Below, piece by piece: positions 36,878-47,740 of a stretch of 64,000 bases of DNA. The stretch lies in the NCBI GenBank assembly GCA_022497145.1, contig MU385936.1, forward strand, positions 1 through 64,000, written 5' to 3'. Under the pieces are notes generated by a model. That model did not search any database and was not told the DNA's origin. It saw nothing but the letters and a program-made list of their open reading frames with translations. The position numbers and the translations under genes are program-made. The stretch comes from Rostrohypoxylon terebratum (taxonomy: Eukaryota; Ascomycota; Sordariomycetes; Xylariales; Hypoxylaceae). Numbering within the stretch: position 1 is the stretch's first letter; every line of letters begins with the position of its first letter.

Positions 36878-37900
36878 TTACCACTGATATACGCTATAAC
36901 TTAGCAAATATCCCGCTAAAGCCATTCCTATGGAAGTTCCCGATAGTCTGACAGTTCCAGCTCCACTGTCAGGAGTTGAGCTAGAAGAAGCTTCACCGGT
37001 AGATGACGCGCCGCCAGTGCTAGTTGCCGAAGGAGTGGTAGTCGAATTAGCTAGAGGGCTGTCTACGTCGAAGTAGGTTCCTGCGACAAGAGGCTCTCCC
37101 AACGTGTCGACGAACTCCGTGACATTGAAGTTCAATCTATTGGTAACATTCGATAGGTCAAGAGGCAGAGCATAAGTAAGCGTGTCAGGGAGAGTATAGT
37201 GTTCCGGTTGATTGAACAGTAACAAGGTGTAACGATGTGTTACGATTGGGTTCTTCGCTTGAGGCGCCGGCGCGATGTACGGCGCCAGAAACTGCGAAGT
37301 GGTGTTGAGCTCGAGGAAGGTAGTGTTACCCAGGGTTGTCACGTGTTCCGTATTGCACGTATAATTGCCTCGGATGGCATGCAGGCCGGTCTATATGCGG
37401 TAAGGAGTTAGTGGGTGATCTTCGATCTCTAAGGTAATATACGCGTATATCCCGTTTGCTGATAGGATACGGTGTATACGCCACCAAGTTTAACTAACCT
37501 GTGTTTCGATATCGCCCTGAAGCGCGTCGGGGTCCACAAACAGGAGGATATAAGTGCTATTGCATTTGGAGTCCGCCGGTAGGCCCACGGTAGGAAAGGT
37601 TTGGGTCTTGAGGACTAAGATAGTTTGTCAGCGTGATTGGTGCGCGGTGATGTAGGCTGATGTATGCTGATAGGCAGCTGATGGAGACGGGTGGAGGAAT
37701 AAGCAAAGCAGGCTGCGCAATAAGCAAATCGGCTTACAGTCGAGGGACAGTAGTTGTCCGGAATAGTTTAGAGGAGTCTCGCCCCATGCGACGGTCAACG
37801 GATTGGATGTGGCCGGTTCGAAGCCAGAGAATGTCTGACCCAGGGTCGGCAGGACTACCGAGCACCAGACCAGAGCGAAGGCGGCGAGATAGCGACTCAT
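36878..37900 (-). CDS. Secreted, GPI-type PEBP-like protein
   Basis: Exons 37900-37738, 37614-37499 and 37390-36878 (introns 123 and 108 bp) encode 263 aa. The signal peptide is MSRYLAAFALVWCSVVLPTLG. The body follows the phosphatidylethanolamine-binding-protein pattern: FEPATSNPLTVAWG near the N-terminus, YILLFVDPDALQ around residue 85, and HRYTLLLFNQPEHY around 135, then RLNFNVTEFVDTLGEPLVAGTYF. The conserved DPDxP Pro is replaced, which may weaken ligand binding. Multiple NxT/S sites suggest N-glycosylation. A Ser/Thr-rich stem ends in a hydrophobic tail (about the last 18 residues), as in GPI-anchored wall or membrane proteins. Its position beside the metabolite genes may be incidental. 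Confidence 0.85.
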
Positions 37901-39056
37901 CGTGCCAGAAACATGAAAGAACGAATGACTTTTGAGACTAGGAAACTATAGAGTTGTTCTTTTCAAAGAAGATATTCGTTTTTGATCGGCCATTTCGTGG
38001 CCGAATTGGACCTTGACTTGATAAAGGGGCAGGGGTTTACAGGTTTAGGTCGACGAAGGATTCTGCAAGGGAACTCTACCAACGAGTCCACCAAGATGCA
38101 TAAGCACAGTCCGGATCCCTCCGGGGGGTACTGTGTGGACACCAGACGAGGACAATGGATGGTTGCGCGATGGTAACATGACCTCGTGGCTTTAGGTGCC
38201 AATGCAGAAGAGATGTATACTAGTAGTTGTATAGTAGTATAGTATAGTCGCATTGGTATACTATAAGTGAAGGTGGTTTTGATCGGCGGGAATAGCATCC
38301 GAGACCTTTGATTCTCAGTAAAACCCGTCTGATACTTCTGATACTCTGTAAAACAGATTTGACACTTTTCAACCCGCGCTACCTCTTCTCCAGAGGTAGT
38401 CCGGCATTAACAACGTTCTAGATTATACTCGAGCGAAGGAAGACTTCAGGATTTTAGGAATCTCAAGGGTCCCGAGAAGAGCTTAGTCTGCAGATCTTTT
38501 CCCCAATGAACCACTGATCGTGACGCTATTCAGCTCGGTAGCGATGCTTGTCTTGATCGGCAATCTTTCAGCCCCCGCGCCGAAAATCCGCAGTGGAGTG
38601 ACACTGAAGCCGGAAGGTCGCATGTAAGCGCTTTTCGACTGCGTATTGGGACGGGGTAGGCGGCCAAATTCTAGAAGCTAGGAATAACAGCGAATCCAGC
38701 GATGCTACCTCATCGTCACAGTTAGCAATTTCACTCTTCGACACAGAATGATCAGCAGCCTATTACGGCTGTATCATGGCTGAAGCGCCGTAGCGTATCC
38801 TAAAACTATCATTAGAAACTGCCTAAACAAGATGTCCGCCACCATCAGACAATAGGGCTGCGAGTTTGAAGACATAAGCATTACCACAGCCACCAATGTG
38901 ATTCGAATGCCAATCCTTTTAGCCCCCTCCATCTGCCGAAGGCTGTGACTTAGGCATTGCTTCGAAAGGCTATAGGTTGGTCCGTCAGCCTGTCATGTTT
39001 CTTTAGACCTCCGATTTCGACTTGGCGATCTTGTTCAGTTAAACCCCATCGCGACT
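37901..39056. other. Divergent intergenic region
   Basis: The spacer separates the PEBP-like gene (leftward) from the rhodopsin-like gene (rightward). I see no gene. A GTATAGTAGTATAGTATAG stretch near 38225-38250 is a simple repeat. Confidence 0.45.
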
Positions 39057-40268
39057 ATGGCGCTTACGGAGGAAGAGAAGGCAACTTGGGACGAGAGTCT
39101 GCAGCCGCTCATCGTCGGTATCTTAATTACGTTTCTCGTCCTCACAAATGTGACGTCGGCGGGACGAATCTTCACCTCGGTCCATCGGCACAGGAAACTC
39201 CAGATCGATGATTACTTGATGATATGCGCCGTCATCCTTAGCGATGGAATTATCGCAGCTATGTTGGCTGCGGTGACGAAGGGGTTTGGACTGCACCAAT
39301 TCCGAGTCTTGGCCACCGACCCCCAACCTCCGCTATCACTCGTCCAAATATTGCAGATTGTCTGGGCATATGCGGTGTTGAACGGATTCTGCTTCTCGAC
39401 GATCAAGTTGTCCATTCTTTTCTTCTTGAGGCGTCTCTTCTGGGTCTCGCGATGGTTTAAGATTGCTTGGTGGATAAATGTGGTATACGTTGTCTTATGG
39501 ACGATTGGGTCGACCCTTTTCTACATATTCCAGTGTGCGCCGGTCGACTTTTACTGGAATAAGATATATGCGGGTGTTGGGATGACGCCCCCTCCAGGGG
39601 ATGAGCATGGAAAATGCATCAAGGCACTGGCGAGCATTGGCACACCGATTATCCTAAATACGATAGGAGATCTCTTTGTTCTCCTGCTTCCTCTACCAAT
39701 CTTACTCAAGTTGCAAACGACGACCCCGAAACGCTTACGATTACTCGGATTATTCGTCATTGGATTCATGGCTACAGCAGCGGGTTTCGTCAGATTCGCG
39801 TTCATATTTGCGACCAACCCAAGGGCCGACGTAACTTGTAAGTACCTAATCACCCTGATAACCAAGAGCATCGGAAGTTGCTAAGACCTTCTAGATTCAT
39901 CTGTCGAATTCCTTTTGTGGAGTAATATTGAAGAAGCCCTTGGCATTGTTTGTGCCAACATTCCCATTATCGCCACTTTTTTCGAAACACAGAAGAAAAG
40001 GAAGTCAGGATTAGGATCGAACGGGCAAAGTTTTCAGAGTGCACAGGCCCTGAGTTCGAGGAGGTTCACTAGATCTACTACGCTGAATCGCGAAGGAAGC
40101 TATGAAGCGCTTAATGACAAGCAAGGGGATTTCGCCATGGAGGATCTCAGTCTTGGAAGCATCTCAAGAGTTGAAAGGGGCGAGAAACCTGAAAGCTCGC
40201 CTACTACGGGGATTGCTGTAACAACATCTATCACGACCGAATTTGATAGTCCTGGTCGAGCTGTATGA
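39057..40268 (+). CDS. Fungal rhodopsin-like (Pth11-type) seven-TM protein
   Basis: Exons 39057-39837 and 39895-40268 (57-bp intron, phase 1) give 384 aa. Seven hydrophobic segments span residues ~17-290. The family signatures are the SAGRIFTSVHRHRKLQIDDYL block after TM1, FCFSTIKLSILFFLRRLF in the third segment, the GKCIKALASIGTPIILNTIGD loop-TM, and VTYSSVEFLLWSNIEEALGIVCANIP rebuilt across the splice (only part quoted). The last ~95 residues are a Ser/Thr/Arg-rich cytosolic tail. No CFEM domain precedes it. Such proteins are receptor-like and widespread in Pezizomycotina; ligand and signalling partner are unknown. It sits 450 bp before the O-methyltransferase in the same direction. Confidence 0.88.
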
Positions 40269-40721
40269 ATAATTAGATAATCCTAATGAATGATACCATT
40301 TGAACACTTGTAAGATATCGCAGCCTATAGAATGTGCCATAGCTAGAATAGGGGGAAATGCGCGAGGTGAATTTCCTACCTAGGTCCTAGGATCTAGGTA
40401 GTAGGTTAGGCACTAGCTGGGAGTATCTACCGGTGAATATCTCGTAGGAATTAAGACTCGGGAATCCACAATTCCGTGGGTCGCGGGGGTCATGGATCGA
40501 ACGTATCGTGACGATTCTGCTAGCTGTAGGGATACTCAATCTAGTGTAGCTCGATGAACCATACTACTTTCATAATGTCCGGTTTCTGTAAAGAGGTTGA
40601 TCTTCGATGCTATCGTAGAGCTCTCTAGTATATACCGTACCTACCTGCCCAGGTAGGGTAGGTCTCGGCATATATTCATTTTCCGGCATTTGTAAGGCGA
40701 TTAACCAACCACCTGCCCATC
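40269..40721. other. Promoter region of O-methyltransferase gene
   Basis: The spacer holds two dense CCTAGGT/ACCTACC clusters at about 40375-40410 and 40636-40660, the latter shortly before the start codon. No CGG-N7-CCG site like those elsewhere in the block was noticed here. Confidence 0.45.
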
Positions 40722-42240
40722 ATGAACGACTCTCGGGTCATTGAACTTGCCTCGGAATTATTCGCTGACGCACAGGCGTTAAAGAAAGCGGGAACTTTAG
40801 ATCCAGCTACAGCTACATCTGCGCGCGAGCGGATTCTCGATTTCGCCTTTGAGATCTACAATCTTTTGCTGGACCCGGCGGAACTTCTCCGGACTCATGC
40901 CTCGGTAGACGATTTTGCATCTCCTTTACCTTCCACATTCTTTACCCGTACCAGAGATCATCACTAACGATCGTAGCACGCTAATCTCATTTCCCTACAT
41001 TTTATCCAACGTTTCAACATCGCTACCATTGTACCCCCTGAGTCTGGCATTTCCTACTCCGCCATAGCCTCGGCTTGCGGCCAGCTCGAATCAACCGTCC
41101 AGCGCATTTTGCGACACGCTATCGGTTTGAGAATCTTCCGCGAAGAACGCGCATCTGTCGCAAGCAGTGATGCAGTTCTTATCTACCACACCCCAGCCTC
41201 CCTTCTCCTCCGCGATCCCTCCTTCGGGGCATGGATGGGCGCGACCTGCGAGGAGAGCTGGCCGGCCGCAACCCGCACCGTAGACGCCCTAGCAGCCTTC
41301 CCATCGGCATCCGAGCCAACGGAAAGTGGCTGGGCCTTAGCCCATTCAACCCCCCCTTTTCCAACCGGCACTAGTTCTGATCAATCTAAACCCACCGGTA
41401 GCGACAACGAGAATAGTGATAATGACGCGCTGCCTCCACGCGAATCTTTATACGATATGATCTCGCGGGTGCCCGCGCGCGCCGCCCGCTTCGCCGCAGG
41501 GATGTCCGCGTACTCGAGCGGGCCAGGCTACGCACCGGACCACTTCCTCAGCGCACGTGGCGACCTGCTATCCAGCCTGCCCCAGGGGTCCGAGTTCGTC
41601 GACGTCGGAGGTGGCCTGGGCCACTTCGCCCGTGCGCTGGCGCAAAGCGGGAGGTGCCGCGGCGTCAACTTCATCGTCCAGGATCTCGAAAAAGTCGTCG
41701 TCCGATCTCCGACTGCGCACGGACGTCCAGCTGAAGGAGGGGGGGAGGAGGGGCACGCGAAGATCACTTTCCAGGCTCACGATTTCTTCACCCCGCAGCC
41801 CGTCGCCGGCGCCGCCGTGTACTTCCTGCGCTGGATCTTGCATAATTGGAGCGATAAGTACGCCCTGCGTATCCTGCGGCATATCGGCGAGGCGATGGGC
41901 GACAAGTCCCGCTTGATCATACATGACTACTGCATCGAGGATCTAGATCAATTGTCTACGCGTCAGAGGCGCGCCGCCACGTAAGTCTTACGGCATAAAT
42001 GTTGGGGAAGTTCCGTAAAATGTGGGTAAAGCTGACTGAGGCTTTTTTTTTCTTTCTAGGAATATGGATATCGGCATGATGCAGCTGTTAAACGCGCAAG
42101 AACGGGATGAGAAGCAGTGGAGGGAACTCCTCGCCAAAGCAGATGCCCGGTTTCAGTGGATTGGCGTTACTAGACCTCCAGGCAGTGCGCTGGCTATAAT
42201 TGAAGCGTCGTGGGGAGGTTCGGGAGAGGTTTCGGCGTAA
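40722..42240 (+). CDS. Polyketide-type O-methyltransferase
   Basis: Exons 40722-40904, 40977-41980 and 42060-42240 (introns 72 and 79 bp) give 455 aa. It is a class I SAM-dependent O-methyltransferase of the fungal OmtA-like family. The N-terminal winged-helix dimerisation part contains FIQRFNIATIVPPESGISY. The SAM motif is FVDVGGGLGH at about 268-277, followed by the VQDLEKVV acidic strand, the HDFFTPQPV block and YFLRWILHNWSD with the likely catalytic His at about 350. The end has the usual NMDIGMMQLLNAQERDEKQW. A Ser/Pro/Asp-rich insert at about 183-216 is longer than in most relatives. It is transcribed towards the NRPS-like gene, 262 bp away, and is the natural candidate to methylate that enzyme's phenolic or enolic product. 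Confidence 0.9.
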
Positions 42241-42502
42241 ATAAGATGTGGCTTATATTCTACACCTAGTATAAGATCGTACACGGCACTGTGCAAGTAG
42301 GTAGTAGACATTCAGACAATCCATCTCGAAGCCACGACATAAAAATATTAGAAAAAATTGCAATTCATCATGATCATTAGATTTCTACTTAGAGAGGGAT
42401 ATGATACGGGCTATGGGCCACTAGATCTTAAGAAAACCCAGAAAAGAGTGATAGATAAAATCCCTTATTCACCTCCTCCTTCTCCGAACGAGCCTACAGC
42501 TC

Positions 42503-45463
42503 TCAAAGACCTCGCTCAACAAGAATATCTTGAAGAATCCTCTGGAAGTCGCGCACGTGCTTGGGGCTCAACATATCAGCGTGACTTCCGGAACTCTGGT
42601 GATATTTCAAATCCCCAGTCACAAAGTCCTTCCATTTATACAAAAACCGGTCATACCAATCCTTACGACCGCCCTCCGTGACGCTCAGCAGCGGATCCAC
42701 GATGAACACATCCATCGTGGGCACCGACCCCACGGGCTCGTATTTCCGAGCCGCCTGGCCAAAGTTATGCGCTATATCCGCGATCCGCGAGAGCCCCGTC
42801 TTATCCAGCTGTAGCGCGTCCAGACGCGCCGGATCGGCGTTCGAGAGGATGAACTCTAACGCGACGTCCGGGGGCTCATTCCACAGACGCGGGATCACTT
42901 CGTTGGAGTAGCGCTCGGGGATCAGCCCGAGGAAGAAACTGACCATGACGAGAGCCGCGCTCCAGGTCAATGTGCCGACTAGGGGTGCGATGTGGGGTGG
43001 GCTGTCCAGGGCCCCGATGAAGCGGACTTCGTCGCCGTTGGCGATCAGCAGTTTGGCGACTTCGAAGGCGATGCTGCTTCCTAGAGAGTATCCGGCGATA
43101 GCGTAAGGGCCCGAGGGCTGGGTGCGCTTGATCGCGTGGAAGTAGGTTGTCGCCATTTCTTCAATCGATCCGAAGAACCGCTCGCCAAGACGAACCCCAC
43201 GGGCGCGCAGACCGTATACAGGTCTGTCGCTTAGATATCGCGACAGGGGGATGAAAACGAGCACGTTTCCAGACGCAGGATGTATGATCCAGAATGGTGT
43301 CTTGTCTCCGTTTGGTTGGAGACAGACTACCGGGTCATAGGAGTCATCTGGGTGCTTGCTGTCATCTATCCCATCGCAAATAGATCGAATTGTCGGATTT
43401 CGCAACACTTCGGTGAGCGTTACCGCGCTGCTAGATCCGAGGGCTCTCTGTAGCTTACACGCGAAGGCATTGATATCTAAGGAGCTGAAGCCCAAGTGGA
43501 AAATATTATCCGACACGCTTACTTCTTCTGTTTCTAAACCGAGCATGTCGCAAGCAAGATTTAGAGCAGACTCCTCAGCTGGATTGGATGGAGCGTCGCG
43601 GTTAGCCTTCCTGAAGGCGTGTATCAGGGATCTATTCGATTCGTCCACTTCCTGGAAATCCCCTGCTTCGAACGCCTTTCGAAGTTTCGCTCGCGACACC
43701 TTTCCGAGGGAACTCCTATTGAAAGAAGACTCGGGTAATGGTATTATCCTGAAAGGCTTCTTATTCGTAATGACGCTAGAAATTCGACTCATGTTATCGT
43801 CGATATACGCTCGGGCTTCTCCGGTGACATCGTCTTCAGTTGGCTTATAGACAATGCAGTACCCTTCCGTATTGGCGCCTTGAGGTCGATGGGGGAAGAC
43901 AACTGTGAACGAAGGGGCTACTCCTGGTAGCTTGATTTGTTCGATGGCGGTCTCCACCTCCGAGCAGAAGTATTTGACACCATTTATGTTGATCGTGTCC
44001 TTAACACGGCCAACAATATGTAATTGGCCGTTAGAATCTATGCGGGCTTGATCCCCGGTGATGAACCACCCATCTTGTGTAAAGGCTTCTTTAGTTGCTT
44101 CAGGATTCCTGTAGTATTTCTTGAACACGACAGGGCCCGAAATTTGAAGATCCCCTGCTTCACCAGTGGGCACTTGAGCACCTTCAAGGTCTACCACCCG
44201 GACGAAACCTCCAGGTATCGGAGCTCCGACAGATGTGAATTCGCCCCCAGATTTCACGTCGTACGAAGGGCAATCGAAGCCCCAGGTTATGCCGGCGCAT
44301 GACTCAGTCAAGCCGTAGCCAGGGCATATAAATTCACCTTTTGTGCCGTAAGCTTGGAAAACTCTGGTGAGTTCCACGGCAGTTTTGACGACGTTGGTCT
44401 CGCCCCCTGAGAATAGTGCGCATAGGCTCGACAGATCGAGTTGCTCCGGATTTTTCAACTCGGGGTCCTTCTCAAGCATTTGAGAAGCGACCAAGTCAAG
44501 GAAGAAATTTGGGGCGAAAGTGACGCTAATGTGATGTTGACTTATGATCCGAGGGAAAAGGAGGGGGTCGGCCAGGAGGTCGTTTGCTTGAACGTGGACT
44601 TGCTCTGCGCCAAGAGACATCGCGTGGATGTGCATCTCAACAAGGTTGACAGCGTGGTCTAGGCCAACCCAGTTCAAAAACACATCTTGGCTAGTCGTCT
44701 TGCTGTGAGCACTCTTCCCGGCAGCCGCTAGTAGTATCTGCTCGTGGGTGAGACAGACAGCCTTGGCATTTCCAGTACTCCCAGAGGTCAGCATGAGAAC
44801 TGCGAGGCCGTCGTCTGTTGGTGGAGCTGGTGCCTTGAAAGTAAGTTCCGTTTCCGCCGGCAAAGACTCTATCGTCTGGATGCTCGCATTGGCGTTATTT
44901 TCGAACTCCGATGATAAACGCTCAGTTGTCAAGATAGTTGGGTTTTCCAATAAATCTATCAGATGCGCGATGTGATCTCTCCTCAACCCTGTATCACTCA
45001 CGAATGGTGGCGCTATGCAAGGCACACCACCCGCTGCAAGAACCGCCCAGAACCAGCGGATGTTATCGCGAAGGGTGTTGAAATATAGCAGAACATTGTT
45101 GGAACCCGGCTCTGGCTGAGCCAGCCGCAAGCTTATCAAGGAACATGCGTCATTCTGAGCTCTAGTCCAGAGAGCAGCATAGGTCAGACGTTCTGCAGCT
45201 GAGCTGCTATCGCGCTGCGATACAAAACGTAGACCGGCTGATGTGTGCGTCGATTTCTCGAGGACCGAGAGTAAAGGGGGGAGGGTCAAGTCCTGCTGCT
45301 TTTGAAGCGGCGACGCAACTAAGGCATCGCCAATAACTTTTATAGTTGTAGGAGACTGAGCCTCAACCCCTATTATACGCTTCAGTTTACATGTTCGTGC
45401 CACAGCTGATATAGGCAGGTACTCACCCCTATTGCTATATCCGTTCAGTGTTTCCAACCTCAT
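42503..45463 (-). CDS. NRPS-like synthetase, A-T-TE architecture
   Basis: Read without introns the frame is 986 aa; a probable 57-bp in-phase intron at 45426-45370 (GTGAGT...TAG) would make it 967. Numbers are for the unspliced frame. Adenylation domain about 70-600: LMLTSGSTGNAK (223-234), GYGLTES (382-388), GWFITGD (465-471), GRVKDTININGVKYF (485-499) and the catalytic Lys of SSLGKVSR (588). Thiolation domain about 625-700 with pantetheine Ser661 in HLGFSSLD. Thioesterase about 720-986: GYSLG with Ser793, LDSPPH with Asp820, GSHADML with His961. There is no condensation or reductase domain. FLNWVGLDHAVNLVEMHIHA in the substrate region (262-281) resembles the atromentin/terrequinone/microperfuranone synthetases, which self-condense two aryl-alpha-keto acids, so a quinone, furanone or butenolide product is likely. 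The actual substrate cannot be read by eye. Confidence 0.93.
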   Translation of the reverse strand: MRLETLNGYSNRGEYLPISAVARTCKLKRIIGVEAQSPTTIKVIGDALVASPLQKQQDLTLPPLLSVLEKSTHTSAGLRFVSQRDSSSAAERLTYAALWTRAQNDACSLISLRLAQPEPGSNNVLLYFNTLRDNIRWFWAVLAAGGVPCIAPPFVSDTGLRRDHIAHLIDLLENPTILTTERLSSEFENNANASIQTIESLPAETELTFKAPAPPTDDGLAVLMLTSGSTGNAKAVCLTHEQILLAAAGKSAHSKTTSQDVFLNWVGLDHAVNLVEMHIHAMSLGAEQVHVQANDLLADPLLFPRIISQHHISVTFAPNFFLDLVASQMLEKDPELKNPEQLDLSSLCALFSGGETNVVKTAVELTRVFQAYGTKGEFICPGYGLTESCAGITWGFDCPSYDVKSGGEFTSVGAPIPGGFVRVVDLEGAQVPTGEAGDLQISGPVVFKKYYRNPEATKEAFTQDGWFITGDQARIDSNGQLHIVGRVKDTININGVKYFCSEVETAIEQIKLPGVAPSFTVVFPHRPQGANTEGYCIVYKPTEDDVTGEARAYIDDNMSRISSVITNKKPFRIIPLPESSFNRSSLGKVSRAKLRKAFEAGDFQEVDESNRSLIHAFRKANRDAPSNPAEESALNLACDMLGLETEEVSVSDNIFHLGFSSLDINAFACKLQRALGSSSAVTLTEVLRNPTIRSICDGIDDSKHPDDSYDPVVCLQPNGDKTPFWIIHPASGNVLVFIPLSRYLSDRPVYGLRARGVRLGERFFGSIEEMATTYFHAIKRTQPSGPYAIAGYSLGSSIAFEVAKLLIANGDEVRFIGALDSPPHIAPLVGTLTWSAALVMVSFFLGLIPERYSNEVIPRLWNEPPDVALEFILSNADPARLDALQLDKTGLSRIADIAHNFGQAARKYEPVGSVPTMDVFIVDPLLSVTEGGRKDWYDRFLYKWKDFVTGDLKYHQSSGSHADMLSPKHVRDFQRILQDILVERGL

Positions 45464-46467
45464 TACGAAGGTATTAAAGTATACAACTTAACAAAAATGT
45501 CGTCTAGATTGCTTACAAGATGCAGCTGCCAAGATACCGGAATGGAACAAGAAACGAAGTGATGTAAGTACTACTTATGCAGCATGTTTCGAACGTCACT
45601 ACCACAAGGAATCACCGTTCCCAGCTACATGGTTCGTGGCATCGTACGGTCCGCATTTGACGATATAGAGACTAATTTGGCATGCTATACCTTAAAACGT
45701 GCAGCGATCCTTCGGATACGCTATAGCCCAATAGTAACACTGTGCGAACCAAGGGGTTGCAGTGCAGATCACAAGCGGACTATTTAGTGTGGTGATAACA
45801 CGCTACACTCTGTTAGGTTGCAATCCCGCGCAGATGGAACCCGGTACCTGGCTTGCTAAATATCAAGGAATATCCCTTTAGAGAGAACAGAGCAAGTTAG
45901 TAATCGTATTGACGACGATCTTTCTCGGTCTATCATGAAACTTCACCGTTCTGGGACGATGAGGCTGCAAGGGAGGAAACGCTTTGGTATATTTACCATG
46001 GCCGGCAATAGGTCCCAGGATGACCCGGCATTTCGAGTTTAAGGTCGGATGATAAGTAATTCTCCCGCTAATGCCCAGTACGTACCTGTATGATTCGCTC
46101 CGGTCTTCCTCCTCTTTTCTATGTTAAGGTCACCGCTCCACGTCGATCCCCATAACTATTATGCATGCGGAGTCTTAGTTGGATCTGAGATAATTCGATA
46201 GGCAGCTGTAAAAAGGAGCATTCCGCGATTGGCATTGGGATTCGGCCGATCCGGGGCTTTCTGTCTCTTCGTGGGGGAGTGGATGTGAGTGCGCTTAGAC
46301 ATACCCAAAGTGTAGGAAATAGTAGCGAATGAAGTTCTACAATTGCTAGATGAGCATATTTATCAATTGAAACAAATATATCCCGAAGAAAACGTGTCGT
46401 CCGCATCATAGTCCGATTCGCGAGCGAACCCATGTAGGTTCGAAAGACAGGTTCACGTGCTCCTTTG
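45464..46467. other. Promoter region of NRPS-like gene
   Basis: About 1 kb separates the synthetase start from the gene remnant on the right. A degenerate regulator-type site lies at 45527-45539 and a GGCCGGCAATAGG half-site near 45999. Short frames here have no protein character. Confidence 0.45.
45527..45539 (-). promoter_or_regulatory. Degenerate CGG-N7 half-palindrome in synthetase promoter
   Basis: On the minus strand the sequence reads CGGTATCTTGGCA. The first ten positions fit the pattern of the other sites (CGG, then NNW, S, TTG), but the second triplet is GCA instead of CCG. It is about 65-75 bp from the synthetase start. Weak evidence alone, suggestive beside the perfect sites. Confidence 0.3.
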
Positions 46468-47067
46468 TTATGCTCTAGTTCTTTCTCTCATCGCCCTGTC
46501 ATTCTCGTCATCGCCCCTATGGACTCTCTTGAGATACTCCTTAAAGTCTACAGACATCTGGCAAACTTGTTCGAAGTCTACCTTGTCTAAGACAACAGTA
46601 TCGCTCTCGTCCTTTCCGCCCTCGTAGTGATATCGATATTCTGCTAGAGATACGGCGGTTTGGAAGACTGTAAACTTTTATAATCAAGTAAGCGATATGC
46701 CTAGATGGTGGTCACTGAAGGGGAGAAGGGGCTCGGGATATATCTAGACGCTCTTTTAAAGAAAAGCCGACCTACCATTTCGTATCTCTCGCCCATTACT
46801 ATCTTGGTATTCACTATCGGATTCTGCTCCCTCAATGCGGCGTCTCAGCAAGCTAACGTCATCTCGAATTTGGTGAATCTCATTCAGCCCATCTTTCACC
46901 TTGATTTCCGCGCCAGCTTCCTGAGTTTTCATAGAGTGGCCAGTTTCTACTATTCCTTTTCTTGTCGCGACGTTTCTTTGGGCTCTCGCGTCATTTTCGT
47001 CTTCATATATAGGTTTTTGGCACTTAGGGCAAATGTGGACGCCGAATTGAAGAAATTTTGAATGATT
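46468..47067 (-). pseudogene. 5'-truncated gene remnant of unknown family
   Basis: Two splice-compatible segments, 47067-46776 and 46667-46468 (108-bp intron, donor GTAGGT, acceptor TTACAG, phase 1), keep an open frame of about 163 codons ending in TAA. It has coding-like composition: VHICPKCQKPIYEDENDARA with a CxxC pair, a charged helical stretch (EIHQIRDDVSLLRRRIEG), then VSLAEYRYHYEGGKDESD and a basic acidic-mixed tail. No in-frame ATG precedes the first segment; a TAG stands directly before it, so an upstream exon must be missing or unrecognised. The DNA just upstream is a foldback element, which suggests insertion cut off the 5' end. I do not recognise the family. It could also be a functional gene with a distant first exon. 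Confidence 0.5.
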
Positions 47068-47093
47068 CTAATTAAGATATATTACAACCAATA

Positions 47094-47291
47094 GTCACGG
47101 TTTAGCAACGGCTAGGCGATGGCTCAGCAAATACTCAAAAATATGGAGTCCAAAATATACGTCATAACCACTATAAAACTAAAGTTTCTTATTTCAAGGA
47201 ATTACTGCCGTCGTTCAGCTGTTTTTGAGCCATTGCTGAGCCGTTGCTAAGCCATCGTTAAGCCATCGTCCAGCCGTTGCTGAGCGGTAAC
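47094..47291. mobile_element. MITE-like foldback element with TA target duplication
   Basis: The left end (47094-47130) starts GTCACGGTTTAGCAACGG. The right end (47233-47291), reverse-complemented, starts GTTACCGCTCAGCAACGG. The outer 31 bp match at about 25 positions. The right arm also carries extra copies of the GCCATCGTTAA/GCCGTTGCTGA unit. TA lies immediately outside both ends (47092-47093 and 47292-47293), as for Tc1/mariner-type insertions. The 100-bp interior has no coding capacity. It sits 27 bp from the 5' edge of a truncated gene remnant. No related transposase is in the window. Confidence 0.65.
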
Positions 47292-47740
47292 TAATGAAAT
47301 TAGTTAGTTTCATTCCAATGGGCTTTTAAGTCTAGAACTACGTTGTTGAAGTTGTACAAATCAAAAAAAGGTGTAGAGTTAAAAAAAGGTTTGAAGTGTT
47401 TTGATGCTTTGGCGGTTTAACCTACGTCAAATGACCCGCGGTCTTTAGTGGCATTAAGTATTGCGGCCTTGTCGCATAGGTATACGGAAGGTGTGTAAAG
47501 GTTATTATAGAGGGTGAAAACATAGAAAGGTTGGAAGGTACTAGTAAGGTTAAGAACAGGGGGCTCTCTTAATGAGTAATACATGTGACAAGGGCTATGT
47601 AGGGCTTGGATGTGGTATCAATTCAATAATAATTCTCAAGGGTGCTAAGGTCCTTGATTCCTCTCCTCCTCAGAGTGGGAATCTTCTTGACCTATTTATG
47701 CCTGAGATCATGAGTGCAGTCTGGTACGTATCTAAGTACA

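Noticed and set aside
43356..44662. Open frames on the + strand inside the synthetase
   Set aside because: They are antisense to adenylation and thiolation domains with intact motifs.
46705..47061. 118-codon frame on the + strand
   Set aside because: The opposite strand reads a more coding-like, spliced frame with a CPKC pair; this frame is its shadow.
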